In this document: positions 22,596 to 35,345 of the stretch, piece by piece
How positions within the stretch are numbered: the stretch's first letter is position 1
How the letters are laid out: each line of letters starts with the position of its first letter
Source: Phaeosaccion multiseriatum
Lineage: Eukaryota > Ochrophyta, other classes
Assembly (NCBI GenBank): GCA_965112735.1
Contig: OZ218957.1
Span: 1 to 64,000 of the forward strand
Reading direction: 5' to 3'
Length of the DNA: 64,000 nucleotides
Program-made: the position numbers and the translations under genes
Notes under the pieces: generated by a model
What the model was told of the DNA's origin: nothing
The model's input: the letters and a program-made list of their open reading frames with translations, nothing else
The model's database searches: none

Positions 22596-25500
22596 ATGTC
22601 CATGTATGGCACTTTGGACATCTCCCTGCATCTGCACCGCTTCCTCAACATCGACCTCTTCAGCAGGGGGGTGTACTCCATCCGAGCGAGCCTCTACGCG
22701 GAGGTCGAGACCCAACCCGGCGAGTTGTCTGAGGCGGGGGACGGCGGCAGCAGTCAGCAGGGGAAGGGCCAGGCGAATCGAAGCAGTAGCAGTAACAACA
22801 AAGAAAAAGGGAGGAATAGCAATAGCGGTAGTGGTAGCGGTAGCGCCAGTGGCAGCGGCGGCATAAGCGGAGGGGGGGGCGGCAAAGCAGGTGCTAGCAG
22901 CAGCGGCACAGGGGGCAGCGGAGGCAAGTCTCGCGTCAGCGCCATCCCCTACGGCTGCTTCAGCCGCCCCTCCACCCTCGGGCACCAGGTGGGCAAGCGC
23001 CAACTTCCCCTGTTCGAGGATCCGCGCATGTCCCAGGAGGGAAGCATCCAGGGAAGCACCTACTGCAGCAGGATGTTCCTAGTGCGTTACAGGGACGAGG
23101 AAGTGGAGCTCAACGAGGTCGTGCAGTTTCAGTTTCTCACAGGTGCGTGGGTGGCAGTGGGTGGGGGGATGGGTGGGCGCGTGCAAGGACGCAAGGTCTT
23201 GTCGCCGGAGAGGACGATCAGCTCCTTGCTGCGGCTGTGGCTGTGGAAGGTCTCTCTCCACCCTTCCCTCTTGGTCTACTTCATATACTTCATACAGCTG
23301 CTGAGCTGAAGACGTCCTCCCCCCCCTCCTATCCACCGCCATCCACGGTCATCGCTTCCCCGCCGCTCTCGGATGTGCTGCTGGTGCGCTATCCTCCCCT
23401 CCCCTCCCTCTCCTCTCCCTTCTCCCTCAATGCTCATCTGTTCAGGGCTTGCTGTGGGCCGGCGATTGGCAGTGCAGCAGTCAGTTGTGCTCCAACTCGA
23501 TCTCATGTTTGCAAAGTTCCCTGACGACCCCAAGGAGGGAGACAACAGGGGAAGGGGGGAGGGAGGGGCAGGGGGCGGCGCTACGAGGGTCAGGAGCAGG
23601 AGCAGAAGCAGGAGCAGGAGCAGGAGTCCGATGCCTCCAGGACAGCAGCAGGGGGGGGCGGGGGGCATTGGAGGCGGGGGCGGGCAATCGCAGTGGTATG
23701 GGCAGGGACAGGCCCCCACGGAAGAGGAACACTTGGAGGAGCCGGGTTTCGAGTTCGAACCCGTGTCGACTCAAAAGTTTGTCATTGCTTTGAAGCAGAC
23801 GCTGGGCTGCATGCACGACTACCTGCCCGTTACATTTGACGACTTGCACTTCTGCCAGGTAAGTTACTGGGTGCCTGGGTGGATGCGTGGGTGGGTGCGT
23901 GGGTGTGTAGGTGTGTGTGTGTGGGGGGGGGGGTAGATGGTTGGGTGGGTTGGTGTCGGGATGGGAAGAGGTCGATTTTTCATAGTTAGCTGGCGGGGGG
24001 GCTTCGTTTTGGGCTGGGGAGGGATCGATTTTGGTCAGGGGGAGGGGTCGATTCTGGCTGGGTGTGTGTGCGTGCGTGCGTGTTGTGTGAGCGATTTCGT
24101 TTCGTGGATGTGCTGGTGATCTTCCAGGACGTGTAACGGGTTCTCATCTATATACCTCCAACTGGGGCTAGAAAGGGGACCAAGCAAGGCGCCTCTCTGC
24201 CCCCCTCCCACACGGCCTCTCGAACATGTGCTCCCAACTGGATCCACCCCGGGGGGGGGGGGGGTACACCTGTGGTCATGTGGTCGATACACCTCGTCCA
24301 GGGGGGCTAACGATCTGTAACTGCGAACTGCAACTCTCTGTCTCTCTGTTTTCCCGACACAGGTTGACGCAATGTTGCACATCATGTTCGTGAATATTAA
24401 GCACAGAAAGTCGGTGTACAGGAAGGAAAGGGGGCAAGTAGAGGAGGCCCAGCGCCAGGGCAAGAGGGGCAAAAAGAGGCAGGAGAAAGAGGTGAGCAAG
24501 TGAGGGAGTGGGTGAGAAGTGAGGGGGTGAGTTAGGGAGTGGGTGAGTACGCGAGCGAGGGAGAGAGGGAGGGAGGGAGGCAGGCAGAGAGGGAGGCAGG
24601 CTGAGAGGCAGTAAGTGAGCGAGTGAGTGAGTGAGTGAGCCAATCTGGGGGGGAGGGGGGCTTTGTGCTGGAGGCAAGTCCGTCCACCTGTAGGGGCGAC
24701 TCGTCGTCTTGACTCGTCTCGCTTTACCCACCACTGTGCCACAGACCCGAGGAAGGATGAGCCCCGCATACTGCACCCGAATGCGTAACCGTAAACCCCC
24801 TCTCCCCCCTCCCTTGCACCCCCTGCGCTCCCCCTTCTCCTTCTCCTTCTCCTTCTACCCTTCTATACTTCACTTCCTCCCCTTTTCTCTCTCTAACTGT
24901 GGTCACCTCTGGCACTCGTCCACCCACCCTTTCATCCATTGCCTCTCTCCTCTCCTCTCCTCTCCTCCCCCCCCCTCCCTTTCGAAGGCCCAAATCGAAA
25001 AGGACTTGGCCCCCTCGGGAAATACGGCTCCTCCCCCCCGGGGACTCTTCCGCCGCCTCATGGGGAGGTACGTTGATCTAAGTATGTTGATATGGCTCAT
25101 CCCACTGTTGATATGGCTCCATCCCACTACTCCCACGTCCTGCGTGTGTATATACATATGTGTGTGTGTGTGTGTGTGGTGTGCTTGGGAGGGCGTGTTC
25201 CCGCCTCTTACCACCAACTCGTATGCCATGAACAAGCTTCCTCACCTCCCCTCCCATCCCCTCACTGGCCTGCTCGCTCCTCCTTCTCTCTTCTTTCTCT
25301 TCTGCTCTGTCTGCCCCCCTTCCAACCCCCCCCCTGAGAAGGGACAGCGGTGGAAACAAAGGCAATGGAGGCGACAGTTACAGCAGTGGTAGCACCAACA
25401 GCGGCGGCGGTGGCTTGAGCGGCGGCAGCAGATTCATAGACGGCAGCAACCCCCTAAGCGCTGCGAGGGGGAGCCCCATGCGCGGAGGGATGGGCGGAGG

Positions 25501-28500
25501 GGGCGCCACGGCCAATGGGAGTGACGGGGGCAACAATTCCATCATGTACGCGCCCCCCAGCGTGGAAACCTTGTCCATCTCCAGGTCAGTTTCAGTTTCA
25601 GTTTCAGTTTCAGTTTCCGACCTTTTTAGTTAAGGTCTTGCGTGGTGTGTGTACGTGTGTGTGTGTACTGCCACCCTTACCCCTCGCCCTTGCCCTTGCC
25701 CTCCCTCTGCTTTGCCTGCGCTCCCCGTACACCTCCACTGCTCTGCCTATATGCCTGTGTCTGCACAGCTCCAGCAGCGGGCCTGCCTCGGGCCTGATGC
25801 ACGCCATTTCGGACTGGGACAGTCGCCAACTGCACAGCGGAGTCACAACCGTCACAGATACCAGCAGCAGCACGGAGGATGATGGCTCTGACATGATGGA
25901 TCAGGTACATGAAACTATATTGAGGTGAAATGCACTGGCTTGCATGTCACTGTAAGGGGGTGAAACGTTTTGACTTGTGGGAATTACGCAATTGTGTGTG
26001 TGGTTGTGTATGTGTGTGTGGTTGTGTGTATGCATGTGTGTGTTGTGTGAGAGAGTATATGTGTATGTTTACAATGGAGCGTCGCACTGCACTTTCCTCT
26101 GCTCGACTCTGCTTTACGCTACTCTGTTCTTCTCTGCTCCTCTCTGTTCTTCTCTGGTCCTCCACTCTGCTCTGCTCGACTCTTCTCTACTTCACTCGAC
26201 TCCACTCCACTCTGCTTCCCTCTCCTCCACTCGGATTTCCTCCACCTAACTCTACTCTCTCCGCTCTGCATCTACTCGACTCTGGTCTACTCTGCTGTAC
26301 TGTACCCTCACCCCCCTCCCCCCTCTGTCGGATCACCACTACCCCCCCCTTCAGAGCTGCTACGCCGCCATGTTCCGTCAGACGGAGGTAATGCGCTCAC
26401 TGAGGGAAAGCCTCGCGCAGAGGGGCATCAGCGAGGGGGAGAGGGGCACATACAAAAGGGCGGCCACCTACAGGTATATGGGTATAGACAGCGCATGGGC
26501 AGGCATGTGGGCAGGCTTATAGGCAGGTATATGGGCATGAGTTGAGGGCAGGCACATGGGCAGGCATATGGGCAGATCTGTGGGCAGGCAGATGGGCAGG
26601 CATATGGGCAGGCAGATGGGCAAGCCTATAGACAGCCATGTGGGCAAGGCAGAGGCAGGTATACGGGCACATAGAGGCAGGCAGATGGGCACGTAGAGGC
26701 CGGCACCTACAAGCATCTAGCGTTTACTCCTCCCTCCCTCTCTCCCCTCCACCCTTCCCTCATTCCCCTCCTCCCCCCCTCCCTCCCCGTATGCCCAATC
26801 CCCCATCTGTGAGAAGGTTCTTCCTGGTGCCCCTGCTGGACGCCCTTGAGATTCATTGCGCTACGCTTGATTGGCTTGTGAACATGTTGCCACAGAAGCT
26901 CCTCGCCCTGCCTGAGCAGAGGTGGGTGTGGGTGTGGGTGAGCGTGTGGGTGTGTGTGCGTGCGTGCGTGGGTGGGTGTGTTCTGAAGGCAGGGAGCGAA
27001 AGAAGCTTGCACTCGTTGCGCCTTTGGGGGTCGCTCCATATGAAACCTTCTCACACGCCCCCCCCTCCCTCTCTCCCTTCTACCCTCCCCCTCTTCCACG
27101 TCCCTTCCTCTCTACCCATCCACTGCCATCCCCCCATCAGCTACCTCCTGGCGGCCCCCCCTGTGTCCACGAAGGCCTCGATATACCGCATCCTCACCAT
27201 GCTGCTCGAGGGGGGCATGAATCGCACCCCCTACAAGGGCCTGGAGAGGCGCTTCTGCGGCCCGGATATGGTCGTTAGGGTATGTCAATGAAAGAGAGAG
27301 AATGTGTGTACACTCCTCCTCCTCCTCCTCCTCCTCCTTGTCTTCCTCCCTATAACTCCACTCCCTCCCTCCCTCCCTCCCTCCCCCTCAGGCCCCCCAG
27401 GACTTGCCACGCACGCACCTGCGCACAGAGGAGGACCTCCTCGAACTCGTGGCCATGGACCTTGAGGACGACGAGAGCCTCACGGTGTGTAATCTGTTGT
27501 GTCATTTGTGATATACGCCATTTGTGACCATCCCGCTTTAAAGCAAGCTTTGTTGGAAGAGAGGTATATAATGCTGTGCATGGGGAATTTACTTCCCCTG
27601 CCGCTTCCCTCCTGACTTACCTACAACTTGATTTCTCCAACTAACTTAGTGACCTCCAACTGACTTACGTCCACTTGATTCCTCCACTTGATTCCTCCAA
27701 CTTGGTTACCTCCAACTGACTTTATGTACCACCCTATTCCCAACCCCACCATTGGAGTAAGCACAGAAGCAAAGGGGGTTCGACATTGAGGAGGTCACAT
27801 AACTGAAAACTGAAAACTGAAAACTGAAACCCCCGCTCGCCAGGTGGCCATCGAGAGAGACATCCATCTGTGCGCCAAGCTGTGCTTCGTGGAGTGGCAG
27901 TCCTTCGTGCACGGCCTGCCCTCGGTGGCCTCGCTGCTCACCAGGGAGATGCGCTCGCTCTGGCAGGTTAGTAAGTCAGCAAGTCGGTGGGTGGGTGCGT
28001 GTGAAACTCAAACTCGTGTTTTCGTGAGCGGAATGTCTCCTTGCTCCCCCACATGGCGCTCCTTCTGATCCTTCCACTCCCTTTCCCTTCCTACACTGCA
28101 CCGTACAACCAACTCGTTAGGTGCAAATGAAGCAGCGCTGGGCCTGCCAGACCATCCTGCAGCAGAGCCATTTAGAGGAGCCGGCAGAGGTGAGAGCTTA
28201 GAGAGCGAGGGGGGGCAGGATGGCAGTGGCAGTGGGTGGGGGGACGGCACTGGATGGGTGGTGCAATGGATGCTGTCCATCCACAGAAGCGTCCAAAGCA
28301 TTCGAACCAGCACAAGTATGCGAGGCATGAATGGGCACTCAAACTGGCACTCAAACTGGACCTCCTAACGGAATCTGCAAACGCAAACTGGGCGGATCTT
28401 TAGGTGGGGGCGGACGGGCTGGGCTGGGGTGTGCCGGGCTTCTACACGTTCGAAGATGAGCTCGACGGGGAGGGCTTCTACAGGTGGGTGTGTTGGTGAT

Positions 28501-29367
28501 CCAGGGCCAGGGCTGTTGCTTCGGTATCCTCTTGAGTGACGTCATCAGCTTGTATGCGGCATGGCGTGGGTAGCATCTTCGGGCGCAAGTACCATTAAAA
28601 ACTGAAAGAACTGTTCGCTAAGACCTGAAACTGCACATTGTTACATCGATTTGGCAGGCGCATAAAGGATTCCGTGGGGCAGACCACGGAACCGTTCCAG
28701 ATGCACGTCATCGATCTCCTCACCTTCGAGCAGACCCACAAGCTCCCCATCGCGCTGCTTCAGAGCTATGCAGGTGGGTGCAGGGTATGGGATCTCCGCT
28801 CCGTCTCCCTGTCTTCTCTCCCTCTCTTCTCTCTTCTCTCCCTCTCCCTCTCTCCAGAAGCACCACCCGCCATGATCATGTACTACAAGTGCCGATATCG
28901 CTTACTGTACAAGAGCATGGTCCCACGCTGCCATTCATCTGCTGCCATCTCTGCCCCTAAATCCCCTGTCTGCTCTGCTCTGCTCTGCTCTCCCCATATA
29001 CCTGCCCTCCCCTCTGCCCATATACCTGTACAGGCGGCATGAGCGGCATTCTGAACCGTCTGGGAGAACTCACCCCTCCCCTCCCCGTGCTGAGGGGCAG
29101 CAGCGGCAGTGCTACTGATGGCAGTAATGGCTCGAGCAACTCTCAGGCACAGCCTTATCGCAAGAGTAAGCTCAACGACGGCACAGATACAGTCCTCAGG
29201 CACACGGAGCAGTCCAGCAACTTGCAGAGTAAGTCAGTAAAGAGGAGTGAGAGTTCAGTTTCCGTTACCAACTGTATGCTACCCTGTGCCCCTCAACATC
29301 GAAGGTTTTTTCGAGCGCAACACGTGTTCCTCGCCCAGGGGGGCAAGGCCGCTGCGCAGTGAATCCG

Positions 29368-29409
<42 letters not shown>

Positions 29410-32400
29410 GAGGAGGAGGAGGAGGAGGAGGAGGAGGAGGAGGAGGACAAGGGGGGTTGGGGAGGGGGGCGGGAGGAGGGGGGGGTGACGAAAGGGACCC
29501 TGAATGGACTGCGAGTATGCCACCACCACCCCCCGTGCAATTGCGCGGAGAGCAGAGGCACAACCCTCTTTATGCCCCAGGGGGGAGTGGCCCAGGAGGT
29601 CGCAGGAGGAGAGAAGATAACCTCTCAATCAACAGCAATATGAGCAGCGCAACTGCGAGTAGCGGTGATGACACGGAAGAGAGCATTCACTTCTCAGTGG
29701 GTAGTCCCGCTGCCGGAGTGCGAGCAGTTGATGGCAGTGGAGGGGCGGGGGGGGGGGAGGGTCCGATGGCGGCGGCAGCAGGCGTTTCGCCGGGGGGGAT
29801 TAATATCAACGGAGAAGGAGGTGAGGAAGGGAGGGAGGGAGGGGAGAGAGCAGGTCGCGGAAGAGCCCACCCTACTTTCACCCTAATTTCTTGTTCCTTT
29901 TGAGATCTAACGTTCTTCGCTATGGAGGGAGGGAGAGAGGGAAGCGCGAAGGGGGGAGGGGGGGAGGGAGGAGGGGAAGAAAGGGAGGGAGGGGACACGT
30001 ATCACAGCATGTCATGCATTCCCCCTACACCACTGACGTGCACCACTGATGTGCACCACTGACGTACACCACTGACGTGCCCTTTTCTCCCCCGTCCTCC
30101 GCTATCCCTCCTTCCTTCTCCGATTACGACAGACGACCGCAGACGAATACAAGCAGGGAACGGGGAAGCTCAACAACAAGCTCAACAACAAGCTCAAAAC
30201 CGCCTCCAAAACCAAGTGCAACTTGACGATCGGACGGCGGCTGCCATTGCCGCTGCCTTACGCGCCCCTTCCGCGAGGGGGGCTAACAGACGCCCCACAG
30301 GGGGAGGGGTTGGCAGAGCTGACGGAGTAGGGCAGGGGCGGGGGGGGGGGCTGGGGGAGGAGCAGGAGCAGGAGCAGGAGGGGGAGGGGGAGGAGGAGGA
30401 CGCGTATCCTTTTGGGGTGCCCCCCGTACCTCACATTGTGGTGCTGCATCACGGTTTCCACGGCACGCCTTTCGACATGAGGCTTATTAGGAACTATCTT
30501 CGGCTACTGCTTCCGACGTGCCACATACTCAATGCAGAGTGTAATCAGGTGAGTGGGTGGGTGGCTGGGTGGCTGGGTGAGTGGCTGGCTGGGTGGGTGA
30601 GTGGGTTGGTGAGTGGGTGGGTGAGTGGGTGAGTGGGTGAGTGGGTGAGTGGGTGGGTGAGTGGGTGAGTGTGTGGTAAGGAGTCACTGAGTGTGTCCCC
30701 TCAACCCATCCACTGCCATCCCAGGTGGACCCCAACGCGTCGATCCGCACGATGGGGGAGCGCCTCGCGGAGGAATTCAACACTTTCGTCCTCGGAAAGT
30801 GCCCGGAGCTCGCTGACCCGCAGGTAAGTCAATGGATGGGTGTGTAAGTGTGACTGTGAGTGTGTGTTTGTGTGTGTGCATGTATGTGCGTGTATATATA
30901 TTTGTGCGTGCGTGTGTGTATTGTATCCAGTCCTTCTTCTGTGGAGCGACAACTCGAACTTACACTCCCCCCTCAACTAGAGCTCAAACTCAGCACTCAA
31001 ACTTCAGCTTTAAACTGAAACTCAAACTCCTGTATGCAGATGGAGGGCCGAGTGACGTTCGTTGGGCACAGTGCAGGTGCGGTGATCCTCCGTGCGGCGC
31101 TGACCGTTGCGTCTCTGCGGCCCTTCCTCTCCAAGATGCACGCCTTCATCTCCATCTCCGGCCCCCACCTGGGGACGCTATACAGGTAAGGGAGGGGAGG
31201 GGATGGCAGTGGATGGATGGATGGCAGTGGGCGGGTGGCAGTGGATGGATCGCCACACACACACACACACACATACGCACACGCACACTTTCTAGTCTCT
31301 CCTCCCTCCACACAAACATCCTCCAGCTCCACCGTAGTGCAAACGGGCATATGGGCGATGAAGAAGTGGAGCCGCTCCTCCATTCTCAACGAGCTGTGCC
31401 TCACTGACGCGGCGAGTGGCAATGTGGCGGACTCTCTGCTGTACTGGCTCACCACGCAGGTCAGTCAATCAGTCAATCAGTCAATCAGTCATCAGTGAGT
31501 GAGTGACTGAGTCAAGAGCAAGCCTCCCTTCCCGTGTGCCTCTTCTCCCCACCGATATGCCTCTACTCAGCCCTCTTTCGAGTGGACCTAAGCTTTGTGG
31601 TGCTTGTGATGTGCTTCCCATATGCCTGCACTCACCACCCTCCATGTGCCTGCATCCCCATACGCCTTTACTCAGCCCTCCTTCGAATACTTCAGCTACG
31701 TGGTGCTTGTATCTGCCCGCAAGGACGAGTATGTGCCGATGCACAGCGCGAGGATTCAATGCTGCGAGGCCGCCATCAAGGACGCGCGGAAGGGGAACGC
31801 CACAGGTGAGGGAGGTTTTCATGTTGAAGTTGAAGTTTATGTAACCTCATCAACATCGACATCGAGCCCAAAAATACAATGGGGTTGATATCGAAGGTCT
31901 GTGCTTCTTCGCGAGGCGGGCTGAGGGAGGGCAGAAAAGGAAGGCCCGAAACCTTGACACATCATTGTCCAGGATAGACTGTGGGCTGTGGGATGTATGA
32001 CCAACTGCTGTGGCTTGTAGGCGGTGGACTCCAAACTGGCCTTCTTACGGAATCAGTCTGATTCTCTTCGTTTACGACCGCTCCTTGCTTCCGTTGTCCC
32101 TTCCTCCCTTCCTCCCGTCCTTCCTCCCACCCTTCCTTCCTTCCTTCCTTCCTTCCTTCCTTTCTTCCTAAATCCGTCCGAATCCTAACCCCCTCTATCC
32201 CCCCCCCCCCCCAAGGGCGGCGTATGGCTGAGATGGTGCAGAACCTGCTCGGCCCCCTGGACAAGTGCCGTGTGTTCCGCATGAACCTCTACTCGCTCTT
32301 CGAGGAGGCAAACTTCGACACCATGATTGGCAGAGCGGGTTAGTCGTAAGGCAACGATGGGCAGAGCGGGGTAGTCGTAAGGCAACGATTGGCAGAGCGG

Positions 32401-32451
32401 GGTAGTCGCAACGCAATGATGGCACTGAGTGGGCAGATGGGTGTGTGTCTG

Positions 32452-32487
<36 letters not shown>

Positions 32488-32659
32488 TAAACACTCACTT
32501 GTCTCAGTGTCAATGTTCTAATCTCCTCCATCCCTCCGTCCCTCCGTCCCTCCCCCCTGTGCCCATACAGCTCACATCGGCATTTTGGATTCTCCTCAGC
32601 TTGTGCAGTTGGTACTCTGTTCGCTGCACGACTTCCTCTCCCCCCCCTCCACAGCCTAA
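22596..32659 (+). CDS. FAM135: FAM135-family protein with C-terminal alpha/beta-hydrolase (DUF676) domain
   Basis: Twenty-four exons join in phase to 1,430 residues: 22596-23142, 23298-23383, 23478-23858, 24363-24491, 24988-25067, 25342-25584, 25769-25904, 26355-26473, 26817-26921, 27141-27279, 27392-27484, 27844-27966, 28121-28189, 28404-28483, 28658-28773, 29034-29228, 29305-29820, 30133-30548, 30725-30823, 31040-31185, 31327-31459, 31676-31805, 32216-32338, 32571-32659. The N-terminus (LDISLHLHRFLNIDLFSRG, later LVRYRDEEVELNEVVQF) matches the FAM135 DUF3657 region. The C-terminus has HIVVLHHGFHGTPFDM, the nucleophile motif GHSAG (Ser near residue 1235), an Asp in KDEYVPMHSARI and a late His in HIGILD, consistent with a catalytic triad. 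Length matches animal FAM135A/B (about 1,400-1,500). An Ala12-Gly14 run near 903-929 is triplet-encoded. Its activity is not established; a lipase-like role is inferred. Confidence 0.9.
29370..29450 (+). repeat. Coding trinucleotide tract (CAG)n-(GAG)n in FAM135-like exon 17
   Basis: About twelve CAG units followed by about fourteen GGA/GAG units. In the chosen frame they encode a poly-Ala then poly-Gly run. The frame is fixed by the in-phase splice at 29228/29305 and by the conserved flanks. Length variation here would not change the frame. Confidence 0.85.
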
Positions 32660-33744
32660 AGCCTCGCCACCTGTGACTCGCGTATCACCATCTGTTGTGA
32701 CTCGTGCTGGTGATGATGCTGTGTCTTTGTGCACACGGGACACTCAGCGAGAGAGGGACACAGAGAGTGTTATGAAAGAGACGAAGAGAGAGACGAGGAG
32801 GCGGGGGGGAGAGAGAGAGAGAGAGAGTGTGTGTGTGTAAAATAGAGGAAGTGAGAGGGAGGGGGAGGTGAGAGAGGGAGAGAGAGAGAGCAGGAGGCGA
32901 GGGGTGTGGGCGGGGCTATGGCGTCTCGGGATGTTTGATCGATGTGGGCGTTTTTCAGGCCTTGGATGGGCCCAGGAATGTTTTGGGAATGTTTTGGGAG
33001 TGTAGGGGCAATTGGCTTGTGTCCATGTATTCGTTGCCCCACTAACCCTGTTGGTCGGCTGCCCTCTCCTTTGTAAGCAGAGGTTACTGAAGGGTTATGT
33101 AAGCAGAGGTGGACACACAAGTAGTGGTTGTGCCGTGGTGGAGAGGGAAGGGATGAGGAGACTGATGAGTTGGCGGGTTAGAAGCACGGTGGTCGGTCCT
33201 GTTGACCAGTGCATTGCGGTACACAGGGCTCCTGAGGGGGTTGGGGTTACCTCTTGATGCTCTCCTCCTCAAGGGTGAGGGGGGGGAACTCCTTGGAAGT
33301 TTCTGCCTTTGGATGTACGAGTATGTGAATGTCCGCCCGATTTTTAGTCTCGGCATTTGTCTAAACGGATGATTCATGTATGTGTGTGTGTGTGGTCTCA
33401 CGGTGGCATGTCCCACCCACACACAACACTCAACACTCGGACTGACATGATGATACGGTACATTTCACGGACTGATCGGTGGAGAGGTGGAGAGGTTTAG
33501 GGTCTTAATTGGGCCTTCTTAGACGAGGTTCAAAATTTATTTAAAGGCGCTTTTATTGATGCTCATGCCTCGCTTGCATCCCATCACAATGCATCAATGG
33601 CAAGACAGATACTGCACCAGCTTACTCATTTTTTTTTCTGATATTGCACAGCTTGCTCAGTTTAAGCTGTGGTCCCTTTGCCTCCATCCTTAAAGTGTCT
33701 TGTCTGTGTGCAAGACATGTAGCTATGGTTTTTCTCTGTGCTGT
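32660..33744. other. Intergenic spacer downstream of FAM135-like gene
   Basis: No gene is seen. It holds a GA-rich patch (32750-32895) with GAGAGA and GTGTGTGT runs, and otherwise unremarkable sequence with a few AT-richer stretches (33505-33660). A motif GTATCACCAT at 32682 is one of the dispersed family described in the findings. Confidence 0.5.
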
Positions 33745-34531
33745 GCTGTCTCACTGTACTCTCTGTGTGTCTGTCTCACTGTACTCTCTGTGTGTCTGTC
33801 TCACTGTACTCTCTGTGTGTTCTGTCTCACTGTACTCTCTGTGTGTCTGTCTCACTGTACTCTCTGTGTGTTCTGTCTCACTGTACTCTCTGTGTGTCTG
33901 TCTCACTGTACTCTCTGTGTGTTCTGTCTCACTGTACTCTCTGTGTGTCTGTCTCACTGTACTCTCTGTGTGTCTGTCTCACTGTACTCTCTGTGTGTCT
34001 GTCTCACTGTACTCTCTGTGTGTCTGTCTCACTGTACTCTCTGTGTGTCTGTCTCACTGTACTCTCTGTGTGTCTGTCTCACTGTACTCTCTGTGTGTCT
34101 GTCTCACTGTACTCTCTGTGTGTCTGTCTCACTGTACTCTCTGTGTGTCTGTCTCACTGTACTCTCTGTGTGTGCTGTCACTGTACTCTCTGTGTGTCTG
34201 TCTCACTGTACTCTCTGTGTGTCTGTCTCACTGTACTCTCTGTGTGTTCTGTCTCACTGTACTCTCTGTGTGTCTGTCTCACTGTACTCTCTGTGTGTCT
34301 GTCTCACTGTACTCTCTGTGTGTCTGTCTCACTGTACTCTCTGTGTGTCTGTCTCACTGTACTCTCTGTGTGTCTGTCTCACTGTACTCTCTGTGTGTCT
34401 GTCTCACTGTACTCTCTGTGTGCCTGTCTCACTGTACTCTCTGTGTGTTCTGTCTCACTGTACTCTCTGTGTGTCTGTCTCACTGTACTCTCTGTGTGTC
34501 TGTCTCACTGTACTCTCTGTGTGTCTGTCTC
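33745..34531. repeat. Tandem array of a 25-bp unit, about 31 copies
   Basis: The unit begins CTGTCTCACTGTACTCTCTG and ends TGTGT. Most copies are identical; a minority carry one extra T (26 bp), one has GCTGTC and one has a T-to-C change. Because 25 is not a multiple of three and the unit has no stop in any frame, all three plus frames stay open for about 300 codons and encode the same permuted peptide. No spacer sequences occur, so it is a minisatellite and not a CRISPR. Confidence 0.96.
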
Positions 34532-35345
34532 CCTCATAGACGCAGGGGAGTACTACCGGTTTTTTCGGCTTCTGTACCGTTCTCTCGCTTCCCTCTTTTG
34601 CTGCCGCATAAACTGCTGCTCCTTTTCCGTCTCTTTGTGTATCAGTAGAGACTCTCGTCACCGACCCCGCTTTCCTCTCTCTCTCTCTTCGAAGGCTCAA
34701 TGAGAATATCGAATACGGTCACACCGCGGTGTGGTGCGCCATGGTGATTGATGCTCACACACCCCACCGCCGTTTCGCCAACTCCCTCCCCTAAAGGAAA
34801 GGGGGTCGGGGTGCAAACTTGAGAAGCTCTCACCCATCCGCTGCCATGTGTATCACCACCTGCTCTACGTGTGTGTGTATCGCCAACTGTTCAACACTTG
34901 CGAGTGAGTGTTCTTCTGACCTCCTGGGGGGCGGGCTTTCTGGTTGTGGGTTTCCCCCTGGGTGTGCCCAACGAGTGGACGGTGCGTCCGCCGCCGCTGC
35001 TGCTGATCTTTGGGCTCAGAAGGAGCCCATTCTCACACCGCAGAGCTGTCGTATCGCACTCCGCGTGTTGGTGATGCAGAGCTGTCGCAACACATACCCA
35101 CGCAGGATGGATGGCTGGAGCTGCGGCATCATCTGCCGCGGCTCTCAAAGTCTCTCTCACCGTCTCACCACACCATCAGCTCATCGCGCGGTTCAAGAGC
35201 TCAACACCTGTGGGCAGCTGCTTGCCCCTTGGCCGCCCCGACTGACTTGTAGTGAGTCTCTCTGAAGCGGCAGAAAGCAGGCGGGGGAGGCAACGCAATG
35301 AGCCCTTCCCTTTCTCTCTTCCCTTCCCCTGCTTTCAAAAACCCT
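34532..35345. other. Intergenic spacer between 25-bp array and tail-anchored gene
   Basis: No gene is seen. Copies of the dispersed motif occur at 34850 (GTATCACCAC) and 35068-35077 (TTGGTGATGC), with a related GTATCGCCAA near 34878. A CT-rich stretch near 34670-34690 and an AAGGAAAGGGGG patch near 34795 are the only other notable points. Confidence 0.45.

Noticed and set aside
23739-23768. B-box-like GGTTCGAAC on the minus strand
   Set aside because: It lies in a conserved FAM135 coding exon and no tRNA fold surrounds it.
33745-34531. CRISPR-like array
   Set aside because: Repeats are directly adjacent with no spacers, in a eukaryotic chromosome.
33644-34703. Three overlapping cysteine-rich frames of about 300 codons
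   Set aside because: They are the same 25-bp minisatellite read in three phases.
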